In this document: positions 1-9,539 of the stretch, one piece after another | Position numbering within the stretch: position 1 is the first letter of the stretch | How the letters are laid out: each line of letters opens with the position of its first letter | Assembly: GCF_000485595.1 (NCBI RefSeq) | Contig: NW_014577133.1 | Coordinates: forward strand, 147,135-182,119 | Direction: 5' to 3' | DNA: 34,985 nucleotides | DNA from: Priapulus caudatus | Taxonomy: Eukaryota; Priapulida; Priapulimorpha; Priapulimorphida; Priapulidae | Position numbers and translations under genes: made by a program | Notes under the pieces: generated by a model | Seen by the model: the letters and a program-made list of their open reading frames with translations, nothing else | The model's database searches: none | What the model was told of the DNA's origin: nothing

Positions 1-126
1 GAGCGTCATACTCATAGACAGCATGTATCTATTTCTATTGCAGAGACAGGGAACCAGTCTAGGTCACTGATCTCTACCAGCTATACTAACTGTATACTAC
101 TATACTACTGTTAGTATAGTATTTTA

Positions 127-405
127 CAGGCCCGTAGCCAGCTTTATATTGGGAGGGGTTTGTTTTTAAATGTTGGCAATTTGTGAGGGCGCGAAGCGAC
201 CGAGCGGGGGGAGGGTGTGGGAGGGTGGTATTCCCCTCCAACACGATGGAGATTTTGCAATTATTACACTAAAATGGAGCGATCTGGTGCATACCTGAGG
301 TGAAATTCTTGCAAATTTTCAAAAAAAAAAATGTTTGGCTTGGGGGGAGGGGCTCGGGGGGGGGGTTCGTTTGAACCCCCCGAACCCCCCCTGGCTACGG
401 GCCTG
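127..405. mobile_element. Non-autonomous TIR element, CAGGCCCG family, copy 1
   Basis: The element starts CAGGCCCGTAGCCAG and ends with its reverse complement. The interior is shared with 7009-7479 and 9164-9428 and contains the phrase gcgcgaagcgacc and G-runs, with no coding capacity. The flanking 7-mers TATTTTA and TAGTATA match at 5 of 7 positions, which would be a decayed 7-bp target duplication (the 9164 copy has a perfect one). The CAG...CTG ends suggest hAT, but hAT normally gives 8 bp, so the superfamily is open. Confidence 0.85.
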
Positions 406-532
406 TAGTATACTATACTAACAGTAGTATAGTAGTATACAGTTAGTATAGCTGGTAGAGATCAGTGACCTAGACTGGTTCCCTGTCTCTGCAATAGAAA
501 TAGATACATGCTGTCTATGAGTATGACGCTAT

Positions 533-586
533 CAGGAGTTAATGAGACAAATAATCCATTTTTCTCATTTGTCTCATTAACTCCTG
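533..586. mobile_element. 54-bp hairpin element, CAGGAG family
   Basis: A perfect 20-bp inverted repeat (CAGGAGTTAATGAGACAAAT and its complement) surrounds a 14-base loop. The flanking 7-mers ACGCTAT and ATGCTAT match at 6 of 7, consistent with a 7-bp target duplication. It is repeated in copy B at 7606-7658. Termini are shared with 699-771 and 17893-18003 although the interiors differ, so this looks like an extremely short MITE. Confidence 0.7.
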
Positions 587-698
587 ATGCTATGTAACCA
601 CTGAACAGTGTATATAATAACAATGTAGATAATAATGTTATTATGTATAATTATACAACTCGGTGATATGGTGATATGTATGTATCTATAAGTATTAT

Positions 699-771
699 CA
701 GGAGCGTATAATGACGATGAGACGATGACGACGACGACGATGTCATTTGAGTTTGTCATTATACGCTCCTG
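699..771. mobile_element. 73-bp hairpin element, CAGGAG family
   Basis: Perfect 17-bp terminal inverted repeats (CAGGAGCGTATAATGAC) flank an interior rich in GAC/GAT triplets. The flanks carry a perfect 7-bp direct repeat, GTATTAT at 692-698 and 772-778, which marks the exact insertion boundaries. Copy B has the same element at 7772-7846. Confidence 0.75.
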
Positions 772-962
772 GTATTATGTATCTATAGATTGTGAGAAGG
801 CTATTGGACGCTGCTGCTACCTGTGGGTGCGAGGAGGAATAATAACGAGCAATTAATCGTTCACGCAACTATTTTGATTAATTACGTACTACATGCAATA
901 CATGCTTGATTGTTATATATATATATATAGGTTAATAAAAAGCACGCGCCCGCTTTTTTTTT

Positions 963-1009
963 ACTTCTGATGTATACGTACTGTACTTGTGTATGTATAC
1001 ATCAGAAGT
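963..1009. repeat. 47-bp hairpin ACTTCTGATGTATAC
   Basis: A 15-bp perfect inverted repeat, ACTTCTGATGTATAC and its complement, has a 17-base loop containing GTACTGTAC. The same hairpin is in copy B near 8077-8123. I see no clear target duplication, so it may be part of a larger element. Confidence 0.65.
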
Positions 1010-1197
1010 GAACGCACACGCACATGCACACAAACGCACACACAATCCTTTGTTAACAGTCAACAAATCCATGTTTAACCCTCCTCTTGAGGGTCAAAAG
1101 GTTAACAGACACTTACTCTTCGCACGTCAGCGGAAACATTTCATGGTCCTTTCAATAAAGTGATAAAAAACGGTAGGTCAACGCTGTAACAAAAAAG

Positions 1198-1560
1198 TTT
1201 TGCACTTGGTCCGTTAGACCATGTCCTCAGAAAATGTCTGATATCTGACCTTTGCCCACTGCCCTTTGACCTCCAATTTCGCGCTGGTGATGGGTTTTCT
1301 CCCCATCACACTATACATCGAATATTAAGAGCGTAGGTCAAGCCGTTGAGATTTGTGCCGCAATTCCGTATTTCCTCCTATACCTTAAGTTAAGGGGGAA
1401 ATATTCCCCTTCCATTGACACATCTTGACCTTTGACCCTTGACCCCCAAATTCGACATCCAGTCCTTTTTGCGATCCCCCCTGATGTCCCAAATATCAAG
1501 ACCGTACGTCGAGCGGTTAAGATTTGTGCCCAACTGTTGACGAACGGACGGACGGACAAT
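1198..1560. repeat. Two diverged tandem modules ending in GGACGGACGGAC
   Basis: Two modules about 175 bp apart share the order TGACCTTTG / CCCTTTGACC, then ATATTAAGAGCGTAGGTC (second copy ATATCAAGACCGTACGTC), then a GTTRAGATTTGTGCC block. The second ends with CGAACGGACGGACGGACAA. This resembles repeat tails I know from many marine invertebrate genomes, but I assign no family name. Confidence 0.65.
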
Positions 1561-1782
1561 CATGCGATTCTACAAGCTGCATCTGACTTCGTCAGCTGAG
1601 CTAAAAAGCATCAGTACCAGGTATGCATAGATGCCACAACTAGATACAAGGCAACAAGTAAATAATAATAGCCCATAGATAAAGCCAACATAATAGCCAA
1701 TCGAGCAAACGAAGATGGGATTGTCACAGAGACGCGTCACCATCTGGAGCGTCGCATGCTGCCCCAGCGACCGCCGCCTCAC

Positions 1783-1925
1783 CTGATGACGTTCGTGTAG
1801 CGATCGCTGAACTTCTTCCTCAGCTCGGCGATGACGCTGTGCAGCTCTACGAGTCGCTCCTCGTGTCGTATCGCCTGGTTGTGAAAGCGCCTCTCACTCT
1901 CCTGCATCGCACACAGCATCTCCAG
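1783..1925 (-). CDS. MCC: MCC-like exon 3 (coiled coil)
   Basis: Reads LEMLCAMQESERRFHNQAIR, then HEERLVELHSVIAELRKKF, the most conserved block with MCC, and ends SDRYTNVIR. The acceptor is GCGTTCAG|CTGGAG and the donor AG|GTGAGG, leaving phase 2. The next exon is not found in 1-1782. A short CA microsatellite (1945-1966) lies just upstream of the acceptor. Confidence 0.9.
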
Positions 1926-3487
1926 CTGAACGCGCGGGGGAAATCACACACACACACACACACACAATCATTAATTACACGTTAAAGCCATATTTACAAT
2001 AATTATCTAGTGTTTTCCCCACTTGTATGACCGTTTAATTACCTACCGTTATTGCTTGAGTAACAGCAACTGTCTAGAGTAACGATAAAATGTATTAGAA
2101 CCTTCGTATTCACCAAAACATGCAAGTTTGATTACCAGCGAGCCTTTCCTTGTAATCTTGGACCTGTTAGTAGCGCTAATAGCACAAGCTATCATCCATA
2201 CTTACACGTCTCTCGCATAATCTCGTTTGCACCGACAAATTACAAGTTGATACATTTTGACAGTGTCCCGACATGATAAAATTTCAGTGTGTTACGATGT
2301 GTTCATACCCAATTTTCTATGCTAGAACTGCGTAAAATCTTAAGTGTTTTTCAAGTTAGTGTAATCAGTGATATATTCACTGGGAGGTGAGACTATATTT
2401 CGCTATATTTTTTAGGATCGAGCGTTTCTGAGCAAAAATTTCGTAATAAAAACTTTAAACGCAGATAGTAAAGTGAAGGTAACATTTACATGCATGTAAC
2501 GTCACACAATTGAATTCACATACAACGTATGAATCACCGAATAAGTGAACTCACTAACATAGTGTGTTCAAGTAATCGACCAGTGCAATACAAAGATGAA
2601 CGATATCATAGTCGATCACTAAATTATTCAGCCGTTTTAAAACGAAATGTACTTTTTACCTGCGTTTCTTTAAGTTGTTTTTCGATAGCATTTTTCTCAC
2701 ATGTGGCGTGCTGGAGTGTGTCAGACAGCTTGATCACCTTAGTTGACAAGGCAGCGACTTCTGCAGTCTGAAACTGGAATCGTTGAGGCCTCTCAAACAC
2801 CATCTTTAACATTTATAGTGTGTAGCAAAGTGTACATTAACGTACTTCAGTGTAAATTTGCACGGTAGGCTTTACAAATGGCATCAGGGCAAATTTGATT
2901 TGCAACTTTGCCATAATGCTTAAATATAAATTCAACAGTGCTATTGCTAGTATATAGCTTTATAGATAGTGTAGAGACAAGGTACATGTTGATGATATTT
3001 CACGAGAGCAAAAATTACGGCTAGTGATGTTGAGATATGTAAACAAATCCAATTTGAAATGCAGATCGGTGCTCATATAGCTGAAAAGAAAGATGTGTGA
3101 TTGTTCTATCACATGTTAGCCTTACCATATATACACTTGGTATTATGCAAGGAGTACAGGTAAGTATCAGAATGGCCGAGAAAACATGAAAACGGTTAAA
3201 AAATAAAACTTTATTAGGGTAATATTTATGCTGCATGCAACAATTATAAATGTAATATATACGCTGCATTTGTCTATCCATTATTTTTTAGCTTTGAGGA
3301 AGGAACTCATAATTTCAAGCTATAGATTCCATGCGATTGTTACCTGGCTTTCACCAGTCTCCTGTGTAAAGCTGTGTGGTACCTTTTGCTCGTGACAGGA
3401 ACCTTGATCGTGATTGACGTTGAGTGAGTTATCCATATCTAGGTAATTATTAAATGAATCCATAAGAAATACAGAATAATCAAGCAT
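1783..3487 (-). CDS. MCC: MCC-like coiled-coil protein, 5' part (three exons, continues off left edge)
   Basis: Three minus-strand exons, 3487-3344, 2773-2660 and 1925-1783, join in phase 0 at both junctions. They give about 133 residues: a 48-residue polar N-terminus, then a continuous heptad-rich coiled coil. From the second exon on, the protein aligns without gaps to the N-terminal coiled coil of vertebrate MCC, including EERLVELHSVIAELRKKF against EERITELHSVIAELNKKI. MCC is a cytoplasmic/cortical scaffold linked to Scribble, cell migration and dampened Wnt signalling; its C-terminal PDZ-binding tail would lie beyond the window. An in-frame TGA precedes the first ATG, so the N-terminus appears complete, although a separate upstream exon is not excluded. 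The gene is divergent from CBL, about 7.4 kb away. Confidence 0.85.
2660..2773 (-). CDS. MCC: MCC-like exon 2 (coiled coil)
   Basis: Encodes 38 residues containing TAEVAALSTKVIKLSDTL and EKNAIEKQLKETQ, which match the MCC heptads LVELNKRLQQ / LLEKKLAKAQ. The donor is CAG|GTAAAA at 2659. Two acceptors six bases apart (TTCCAG before 2773, TTTCAG before 2767) are both in frame and would add or remove Phe-Gln. Confidence 0.85.
3344..3487 (-). CDS. MCC: MCC-like exon 1 (start exon)
   Basis: Three in-frame ATGs, at 3487, 3463 and 3436, follow an in-frame TGA. The 3436 ATG has the best context (G at -3, G at +4) and starts MDNSLNVNHD. The exon ends GESQ at a CAG|GTAACA donor in phase 0. The sequence is polar and not conserved enough to prove homology by itself; the frame and phase join to the next exon supports it. 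Confidence 0.7.
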
Positions 3488-4461
3488 TATATTTCAATAC
3501 TAGGACATTTTACAGACCTTTACAGAGTTCAAAATTATGGGCAGCAAGCTGCAGTTTTAGTGCCTATAAGAATCAGTTTAGTGCCTGCTTTCAACATTAG
3601 CAGCAAATACTTGCTGTAAGGATATTTTTAATAAACAATAGTAAAAGCAGAAAAGATTCTGCCCGGATGAATTAATTTGCTGCCTGCACTTTTCTCTGGC
3701 AGTAAATATTTGCTGCATGGCAAAAACATATATTTCTAATCCTGCTTTATAATAATTTTATGACTCCTCTGGCTTTAAATATATAATCTGTAAGTGTATG
3801 CACATTATAAATCTCAGCTGACCTATATAACCCTGTTGGCAATGCACGTGCCTGTCAAGGTGATGCTACCATCATCTCTAGATCAAGAGGCAAGAATATA
3901 GGTGCTTTCTTCATTGGCACTAGATACAGTATATTCCAATGGAGTACTTCACTGAAAGTATAACATGTCGTTTAATACCATCTCACATTCGAATACCTTT
4001 GTATATAAGTAACATTCCAAAGACAACACTACATTACAAAATTGCATGCACAAAACTTCAAATGCATAACGAGTAACACTGCATATGATAATTTGCTTGA
4101 TGTCAACCTAGCTCTAGTCACTATAGCTTTCAGTGCACAACACTTGCGATTTGCATTGTATAGGTAGTAGGTACTAACAAGTGTGGTTACTGGACTTCCA
4201 AACTTGTTTACTAAATGAAGAAAAAAATGACATTTACCCCTTCCCTCATGTTACACCCTCAAAAAAACTTGTTGATGGTGATTTGTTCATCAGAAGAAGA
4301 AAAACAACAAGAGCATGTGCAACCAAATTAATTATACATAAACCAATGTTAGAATATCAACTTCAAGCCAGGCATGCAACAATGTTGACAAGTCTGTACT
4401 CTGTACTGTAGACTGTAGAGTGTAGGCCTAGTGTTAGCTCTAGTACTATAGCCTGCATTCA
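3488..4461. other. AT-rich upstream region of the MCC-like gene
   Basis: No gene was found. It should contain the promoter and any 5' UTR of the MCC-like gene. I see short inverted words such as GCAGCAAATACTTGCTG near 3600 and 3705, but no TATA box, CpG island or intact element I can defend. Confidence 0.4.
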
Positions 4462-4465
4462 TTAA

Positions 4466-5063
4466 AGGGAGAGGTTACTCTAGGTTCTAGGGTTATTTTC
4501 AGCTAATTTAGGTTAAATATTATTACGCTACATAAAAAGTTTCATGGTTCAATCACCATTAGAAATATTTTTACAAAATGTTTTAAAACTAACGACTACA
4601 GTTTGATTACCATGACGGTGGCGCCACTCAAAGCGCACGATCTGATAAGTTGCGCAAAACCACTTTCCAGCCAAGGGCTACAGACCGAGGGTGTTTCTTA
4701 TTTATTAATTTAAAAGCAAAAGGATTGTAATATCTTATAAACGACATATAGTTTCAGTTATAATATGGATAAATTTGCCCTAAAATGAATATCGTTCGGT
4801 AAATAGCATTTAGGTATAAATATAATTGCACTTTTGTGATTAGCCCTCGTCTGTAACGTGCAAAATAAATTGTAAAATACGCAACTTTTTCGGTCGGCAG
4901 CACGGTCGCGGGTGTCATGGCGCCGTTCAAATTTGTAGCGTTGATGTGTAATTAATTATAACAATTAAATTAGGTATCTGGTAACAAATACGTGTGGGTA
5001 TAGACGATTTGTTATACAGTAAGTACAGTTGTATGCAGTAAAATCCTAGAGGCTACTGTCTCT
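4466..5063. mobile_element. TTAA-flanked non-autonomous element (Kolobok/piggyBac-like)
   Basis: TTAA occurs at 4462-4465 and 5064-5067. Just inside are imperfect inverted ends: AGGGAGAGGTTACTCTAGG on the left and AGAGACAGTAGCCTCTAGG read inward from the right, matching at 13 of 19. There is no coding sequence. The right TTAA is also the left TTAA of the next element, so the two abut exactly. Confidence 0.6.
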
Positions 5064-5067
5064 TTAA

Positions 5068-5676
5068 CTGCCGCAGGGCTATAGAACATTGTCAGCTCGA
5101 TTTCGCTACTGCATTTGGTCCCGATTGGTTCCACGAAAAATGGCTCAGAAAACGCAAAATGATCGAGCTTTTTAACACTTATTTATCTACATGGACACCT
5201 CACCTATCTTTTTGAACACTTTCCACAACTTTACACTATGTATTTATGCCTTTAATAGCGTTATTCCTCACAAGTCAGCACTACTGGCTGTACCATTTGA
5301 AATATTGTGGCGTGCGAACGCGTGACGTCACCGGTATTGTATATACATACACCATAGCTGCCATGTGTTTTGCTTACATATCCGGTGACGTCACGCGTTC
5401 GCGCGCCACAATATTTCAAATGGTACAGCCAGTAGACTGAGTAGTGCTCACTTGTAAGGAATAAAGCTATTAAATGCATAAATACATGGTGTAAAGTTGT
5501 GGAAAGTGTTCAAAAAGATAGATGAGATGTCCGACCATGTAGTACTAGTACTAGTAGATAAATAAGTGTTAAAAAGCCCGATCATTTTGCGTTTTCTGAG
5601 CCATTTTTCGTGGAACCAATCGGGACCAAATGCAGTAGCGAAATCGAGCTGACAATGTTCTATAGCCCTGCGGCAG
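5068..5676. mobile_element. 609-bp foldback palindrome flanked by TTAA
   Basis: The two halves are near-perfect reverse complements, starting CTGCCGCAGGGCTATAGAAC and ending with its complement. The centre is near 5340-5380, between two CpG-rich blocks containing GTGACGTCACCGG or CGGTGACGTCACGCG. TTAA lies on both sides (5064-5067, 5677-5680). The similar reading frames on both strands are a consequence of the palindrome, not genes. The TTAA target suggests Kolobok or piggyBac mobilisation. Confidence 0.85.
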
Positions 5677-5702
5677 TTAATGAACGCGGGCTAGCCTAAG
5701 TA

Positions 5703-6346
5703 TAGATACAATAATGTAACCCAAACCCAAGAGGATAGGGTTACAACGCGAGCCTATACCTTTTTGCGGAGGAATGCCCGAGTGAATCACTCGGGCAGGT
5801 TTGCTGGTGTATTTTCAGAGACTAGAACTTCCAAACTGGGTTTATTCTCAACACAAACCTTTCTCCGCTATCTGGGAACTTACTTTGTATCGCAATACTC
5901 TGTATTAAACTAATATAACCTGTTATAAAAATTCGAAGTGACGAGCGGCGAATATACTGAGCGCCATTTCTGTTGACCTGTGACGTACTTCGGTTTGAAG
6001 AGTGGATTCACCGACCAATCGGAGGCGCTGCGTTTGCCGATCGCTATGCGCATTGGGAAATGCGTACGTCACAGGTCAACAGAAATGGCGCTCAGTATAT
6101 TCGCCGCTCGTCACTTCGAATTTTTATAACAGGTATATTAGTTTAATACAGAGTATTGCGATACAAAGTAAGTTCCCAGATAGCGGAGAAAGGTTTGTGT
6201 TAGAATAAACCCAGTTGGAAGTTCTAGTCTCTGAAATACACCAGCAAACCTGCCGCGAGTGATTCACTCGGGCATTCCTCCGCAAAAAGGTATAGGCTCG
6301 CGTTGTAACCCTATCCTCTTGGGTTTGGGTTACATTATTGTATCTA
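5703..6346. mobile_element. 644-bp foldback palindrome with 9-bp target duplication
   Basis: Long inverted arms begin TAGATACAATAATGTAACCC and run about 280 bases each. The flanks carry a perfect 9-bp direct repeat, GCCTAAGTA, at 5694-5702 and 6347-6355. Long TIRs with 9-bp duplications are typical of Mutator-like (MULE) elements. The arms differ by small indels, for example a cluster near the repeated CGAGTGAATCACTCG, so they have begun to decay. No transposase is encoded. Confidence 0.85.
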
Positions 6347-6355
6347 GCCTAAGTA

Positions 6356-6892
6356 GTGAGTACTGAAGTAGTGTATAAATTATATAATATCAAATTTGAG
6401 TAAATTCATAATAAATGAAATGCTAATAATTTTAATGCAAATCCTTGCTCTCGCTTATTTACTTAAGAGCGAATAACCCGTTTATTTCCTTGTGAATAAC
6501 AAATACAGTGTAACAATAAATCATCGGCAACACATTAGTCATTACAACATCACACAACTGTAGCCAGGCTGTAACGACAGAGTTTGTTTAGATTAGGAGG
6601 TCAGAGTATCTCATTTGATTTCATGCTCATACACATAATCTGAAAACCTAATAGTAATATTAATACAACAAGGCAATCCAGACTTTACGGGCATCTATAA
6701 TGTAGCAGTAATGTCATTATAATAGAAATTTAGCTACAAACGCAACTGCGACAAAAAACAACTTACTTTATCGTTACACTGATTTCTGATGTCCACAGTG
6801 CAGTTTGGTGCAGAGCTTTGCTCCACAGCGCCACCTCTCGGATACTATGCGTGCTAATGCCAAAGAGCGCTTCAATCGGGTGTCAATCGCGA
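6356..6892. other. Intergenic AT-rich spacer
   Basis: I see no coding exon or intact element. A CTCF-like word (6827-6841) lies near its right end. Confidence 0.4.
6827..6841 (-). promoter_or_regulatory. CTCF-like motif (weak)
   Basis: Read on the minus strand the sequence is CCGAGAGGTGGCGCT. It agrees with the CTCF core in its AGGTGGCGC half but misses three bases in the left half. Motif inspection only. Confidence 0.25.
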
Positions 6893-7008
6893 ATGCTGAC
6901 CTAGACCACTGATCTCTACTATACTAACAGTAACAGTAGTATAGTAGTTAGTAGTATACTATACTAGTATAGTATAGTACTACTAGTATAGTACTACTAG
7001 TATAGTAT

Positions 7009-7479
7009 CAGGCCCGTAGCCAGCTTTCTATTGGGGGGGTTCGTTTTTCAATGTTGGCAATTTGCTCGGCACGGGCGTGTACAGGATTTGTACCAGGGTG
7101 TCTAACCGTAACCCTAGTTGCGAGCACGGCGAGGGGGGTGTGGGGGCCTCCCCAGAAAATTTTTAAAATTACACCCCCTCAGATGCGTTTTCTGCGCGAG
7201 AAGGGGGGGTCCGACTCCCTGGACCCCCCCTGTACACGCCCACTGCTCGGGCGCGAAGCGACCAGGCGCAGGGAGCCAAGAGCGACCGAGCGGGGGAGGG
7301 TGTGGGAGGGGGTGTTAACTGTTCACCCTCCCGCACGATGGAATTTTGCAATTATTACACTAAATGGAGGGCGCTGAGGCTGAAATTCTGCAAAATTTTC
7401 AAAAAAAAATGTTTGGCTTGGGGGGAGGGGCTCGGGGGGGGTTCGTTTGAACCCCCCGAACCCCCCTGGCTACGGGCTG
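7009..7479. mobile_element. CAGGCCCG family element, copy 2, with a nested insertion
   Basis: Same ends as 127-405 (right end slightly decayed: CTGGCTACGGGCTG). It is longer because a 176-bp element sits inside it at 7070-7245. Without that insert the length is close to copies 1 and 3. Confidence 0.85.
7070..7245. mobile_element. 176-bp element nested in CAGGCCCG copy 2, 5-bp duplication
   Basis: The ends are CACGGGCGTGTACAGG and the complement of CAGTGGGCGTGTACAGG. They are flanked by a perfect 5-bp repeat, CTCGG, at 7065-7069 and 7246-7250. Copies 1 and 3 of the host element run straight from ttgtgag into GGCGCGAAG, giving an empty site. The hAT-like ends (CAGTG) fit the short-duplication hAT types. 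Confidence 0.75.
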
Positions 7480-7605
7480 TAGTATACTATACTAACAGTA
7501 GTATAGTAGTATACAGTTAGTATAGCTGTAGAGATCAGTGACCTAGACTGGTTCCCTGTCTCTGCAATAGAAATAGATACATGCTGTCTATGAGTATGAC
7601 GCTAT

Positions 7606-7658
7606 CAGGAGTTAATGAGACAAATAATCCATTTTTCTCATTTGCTCATTAACTCCTG
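7606..7658. mobile_element. CAGGAG hairpin element in copy B (partner of 533-586)
   Basis: Same hairpin as 533-586 with one base lost in the right arm, and the same flanks. It was duplicated with the composite unit rather than inserted independently. Confidence 0.7.
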
Positions 7659-7771
7659 ATGCTATGTAAACCACTGAACAGTGTATATAATAACAATGTA
7701 GATAATAATGTTATTAATGTATAATTATACAACTCGTGATATGGTGATATGTATGTATCTATAAGTATTAT

Positions 7772-7846
7772 CAGGAGCGTATAATGACGATTGAGACGAT
7801 GACGACGACGACGATGTCATTTGAGTTTTGTCATTATACGCTCCTG
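7772..7846. mobile_element. CAGGAG hairpin element in copy B (partner of 699-771)
   Basis: Same as 699-771 with two single-base additions. The GTATTAT flanks are retained on both sides. Confidence 0.7.
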
Positions 7847-8123
7847 GTATTATGTATCTATAGATTGTGAGAAGGCTATTGGACGCTGCTGCTACCTGTG
7901 GGTGCGAGGAGGAATAATAACGAGCAATTAATCGTTCACGCAACTATTTTGATTAATTACGTACTACATGCAATACATGCTTGATTGTTATATATATATA
8001 TAGTATATATATATAGTTATATATATATATTTATAGTATATATAGGTTATAAAAAGCACGGCGCCCGCTTTTTTTTACTTCTGATGTATACGTACTGTAC
8101 TTGTGTATGTATACATCAGAAGT

Positions 8124-8280
8124 GAACGCACAGCGCACATGCACACAAACGCACACACAAACGCGCGCACGCACACAAACGCATATACATATATGTATAT
8201 ATATATATAATATATTATATATAATATATATATTATATATATATATATATGCATATATATATATATATATAAATATAAAT
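8124..8280. repeat. CA then TA microsatellite
   Basis: Runs of ACACAAACGCACAC units pass into long alternating TATATA tracts. No coding potential. Confidence 0.9.
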
Positions 8281-8369
8281 TATACTTGCTTATAATATGA
8301 TAGAGAACGAATCTCGCCAGTAGAGCTTACGATAGTTGCTTTCTAATACATTCACATAGTTTAATAGTA

Positions 8370-8508
8370 TACTTTAAAATTGTTGATAGAAAGGGTAGGA
8401 GAGAGGAAGATGGAGATAATTTTTTGTGTGTGAATACGCGTGCGGGTTTCTTCTTTTTTTTCTCCATATTTTTCTCTCCTGACCTTTATATCACTAATTT
8501 TAAAGTAC
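8370..8508. repeat. Imperfect foldback, TACTTTAAAATT ends
   Basis: About 46-base arms begin TACTTTAAAATTGTTGATA on the left and TACTTTAAAATTAGTGATA read inward from the right. Both end in a GGAGAGA...ATGGAGA purine block. MITE-like; the duplication is unclear. A related purine word recurs at about 8545-8565. Confidence 0.6.
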
Positions 8509-9156
8509 AGTGTATATATATATATATATGAGAAAAATTACGTTCAGGGAAGGAAAGATGGAGAAGTTGTAACCCAGTGCCTTTGTGTGCGGGTGGCCAA
8601 GGGAACTGTAAAATAGCACATTTTTACATCAACAATTTGGATTGGATTTCACGTTCCCCGTCCAACCTCTAACTCAAAAACCACGTTGTTACACGGGGAA
8701 ACCAGCTTGTTCCCTCGTGCGAATATCAAAGGCACCCAATACCACTACTGTAGCGCTGAGACAGTACTAGAAACGTATGAAAACAATCAGCATGATGATG
8801 CCGTATTTATCTCTGTATGATATATTACAATACGTCAATAGTGTTATAGACATGTATCTTGCGCTTCAGCCGCTTGAGCAGATAGAGAGTGGCATCACCG
8901 AACGGAGCGTGCATGAAATAGGGTAGTGGAATAAAATGTGCAATATCACTTTTTTCGGTTGCATTTTACTAAATATATTTTCACGTTGGATAGACGAATG
9001 ATTTAGTTGGAAAGACGACGTTTACAAATGTAATACATTGTAGCAGTAGACGCATTTTGTTATTCTTGGTGGACAGCACATCTTCCAACCGTAACCACAA
9101 ACTGCATGCAGTGCCCCCTTTATACAACCACTGAACTCTATAATAACTATTATATA
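8509..9156. other. Intergenic spacer without recognised gene
   Basis: A short TA run, then mixed sequence. No ORF, splice pattern or repeat boundaries that I can support. Confidence 0.4.
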
Positions 9157-9163
9157 GATTTTA

Positions 9164-9428
9164 CAGGCCCGTAGCCAGCTTTATATTGGGAGGGGTTTGT
9201 TTTAAATGTTGGCAATTTGTGAGGGCGCGAAGCGACCAGAGCGGGCGGGGGAGGGTGTGGAGGGTGGTATTCCCCTCCAACACGATGGAGATTTTGCAAT
9301 TATTACACTAAAATGGAGCGATCTGGTGCATACCTGAGGGGAAATTCTTGCAAATATTTGCTTCTTTTTTTTGCTCGGGGGGGGGGAGTTGTGCAAACCC
9401 CCCGAACCCCCCCCTGGCTACGGGCCTG
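9164..9428. mobile_element. CAGGCCCG family element, copy 3, perfect 7-bp duplication
   Basis: Starts CAGGCCCGTAGCCAGC and ends CTGGCTACGGGCCTG. GATTTTA is repeated exactly at 9157-9163 and 9429-9435. This is the cleanest copy and defines the family boundaries and the 7-bp target duplication. It is not inside the composite repeat, so the CAGGCCCG element moves independently. Confidence 0.9.
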
Positions 9429-9457
9429 GATTTTATTATAAAGATCAATGCGTACAA

Positions 9458-9495
9458 CCAGAGCATATAAATCCACTGCGATTTATATGCTCTGG
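9458..9495. repeat. 38-bp perfect hairpin with TACAA flanks
   Basis: Arms CCAGAGCATATAAATC and its complement enclose a six-base loop (CACTGC). TACAA flanks both sides (9453-9457, 9496-9500). It could be a minute MITE or a chance palindrome with a matching flank. Confidence 0.6.
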
Positions 9496-9539
9496 TACAA
9501 CTCAGGAACTCAGTGAATTGAGCCAGAGCGAGAGCAGAT

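Larger units (their letters stand above)
1..1046. repeat. Composite repeat, copy A (cut by window edge)
   Basis: This block matches 6893-8160 in the same order. It has a CAGGCCCG-ended element in the centre (127-405), flanking arms that are inverted copies of each other, then three small hairpins (533-586, 699-771, 963-1009). Bases 1-126 are the reverse complement of about 407-531, so the unit folds back around the central element. The left arm is cut by the window edge. Similarity to copy B ends near 1046, in a CA-rich tail. Confidence 0.85.
6893..8160. repeat. Composite repeat, copy B
   Basis: Direct-orientation copy of 1-1046, with the same order of central CAGGCCCG element, right arm, CAGGAG hairpins and ACTTCTGATG hairpin, and only small indels. 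The left arm (6893-7008) is expanded by short TAGTATACTAG-type words. It runs into a longer CA/TA microsatellite than copy A. Confidence 0.85.

Noticed and set aside
2529-2771. 80-codon plus-strand frame
   Set aside because: Antisense to MCC-like exon 2.
5246-5479. Similar frames on both strands
   Set aside because: Produced by the 609-bp palindrome; no protein features.
7051-7377. 108-codon plus-strand frame
   Set aside because: It spans a transposon with a second transposon inside it; no conserved protein.
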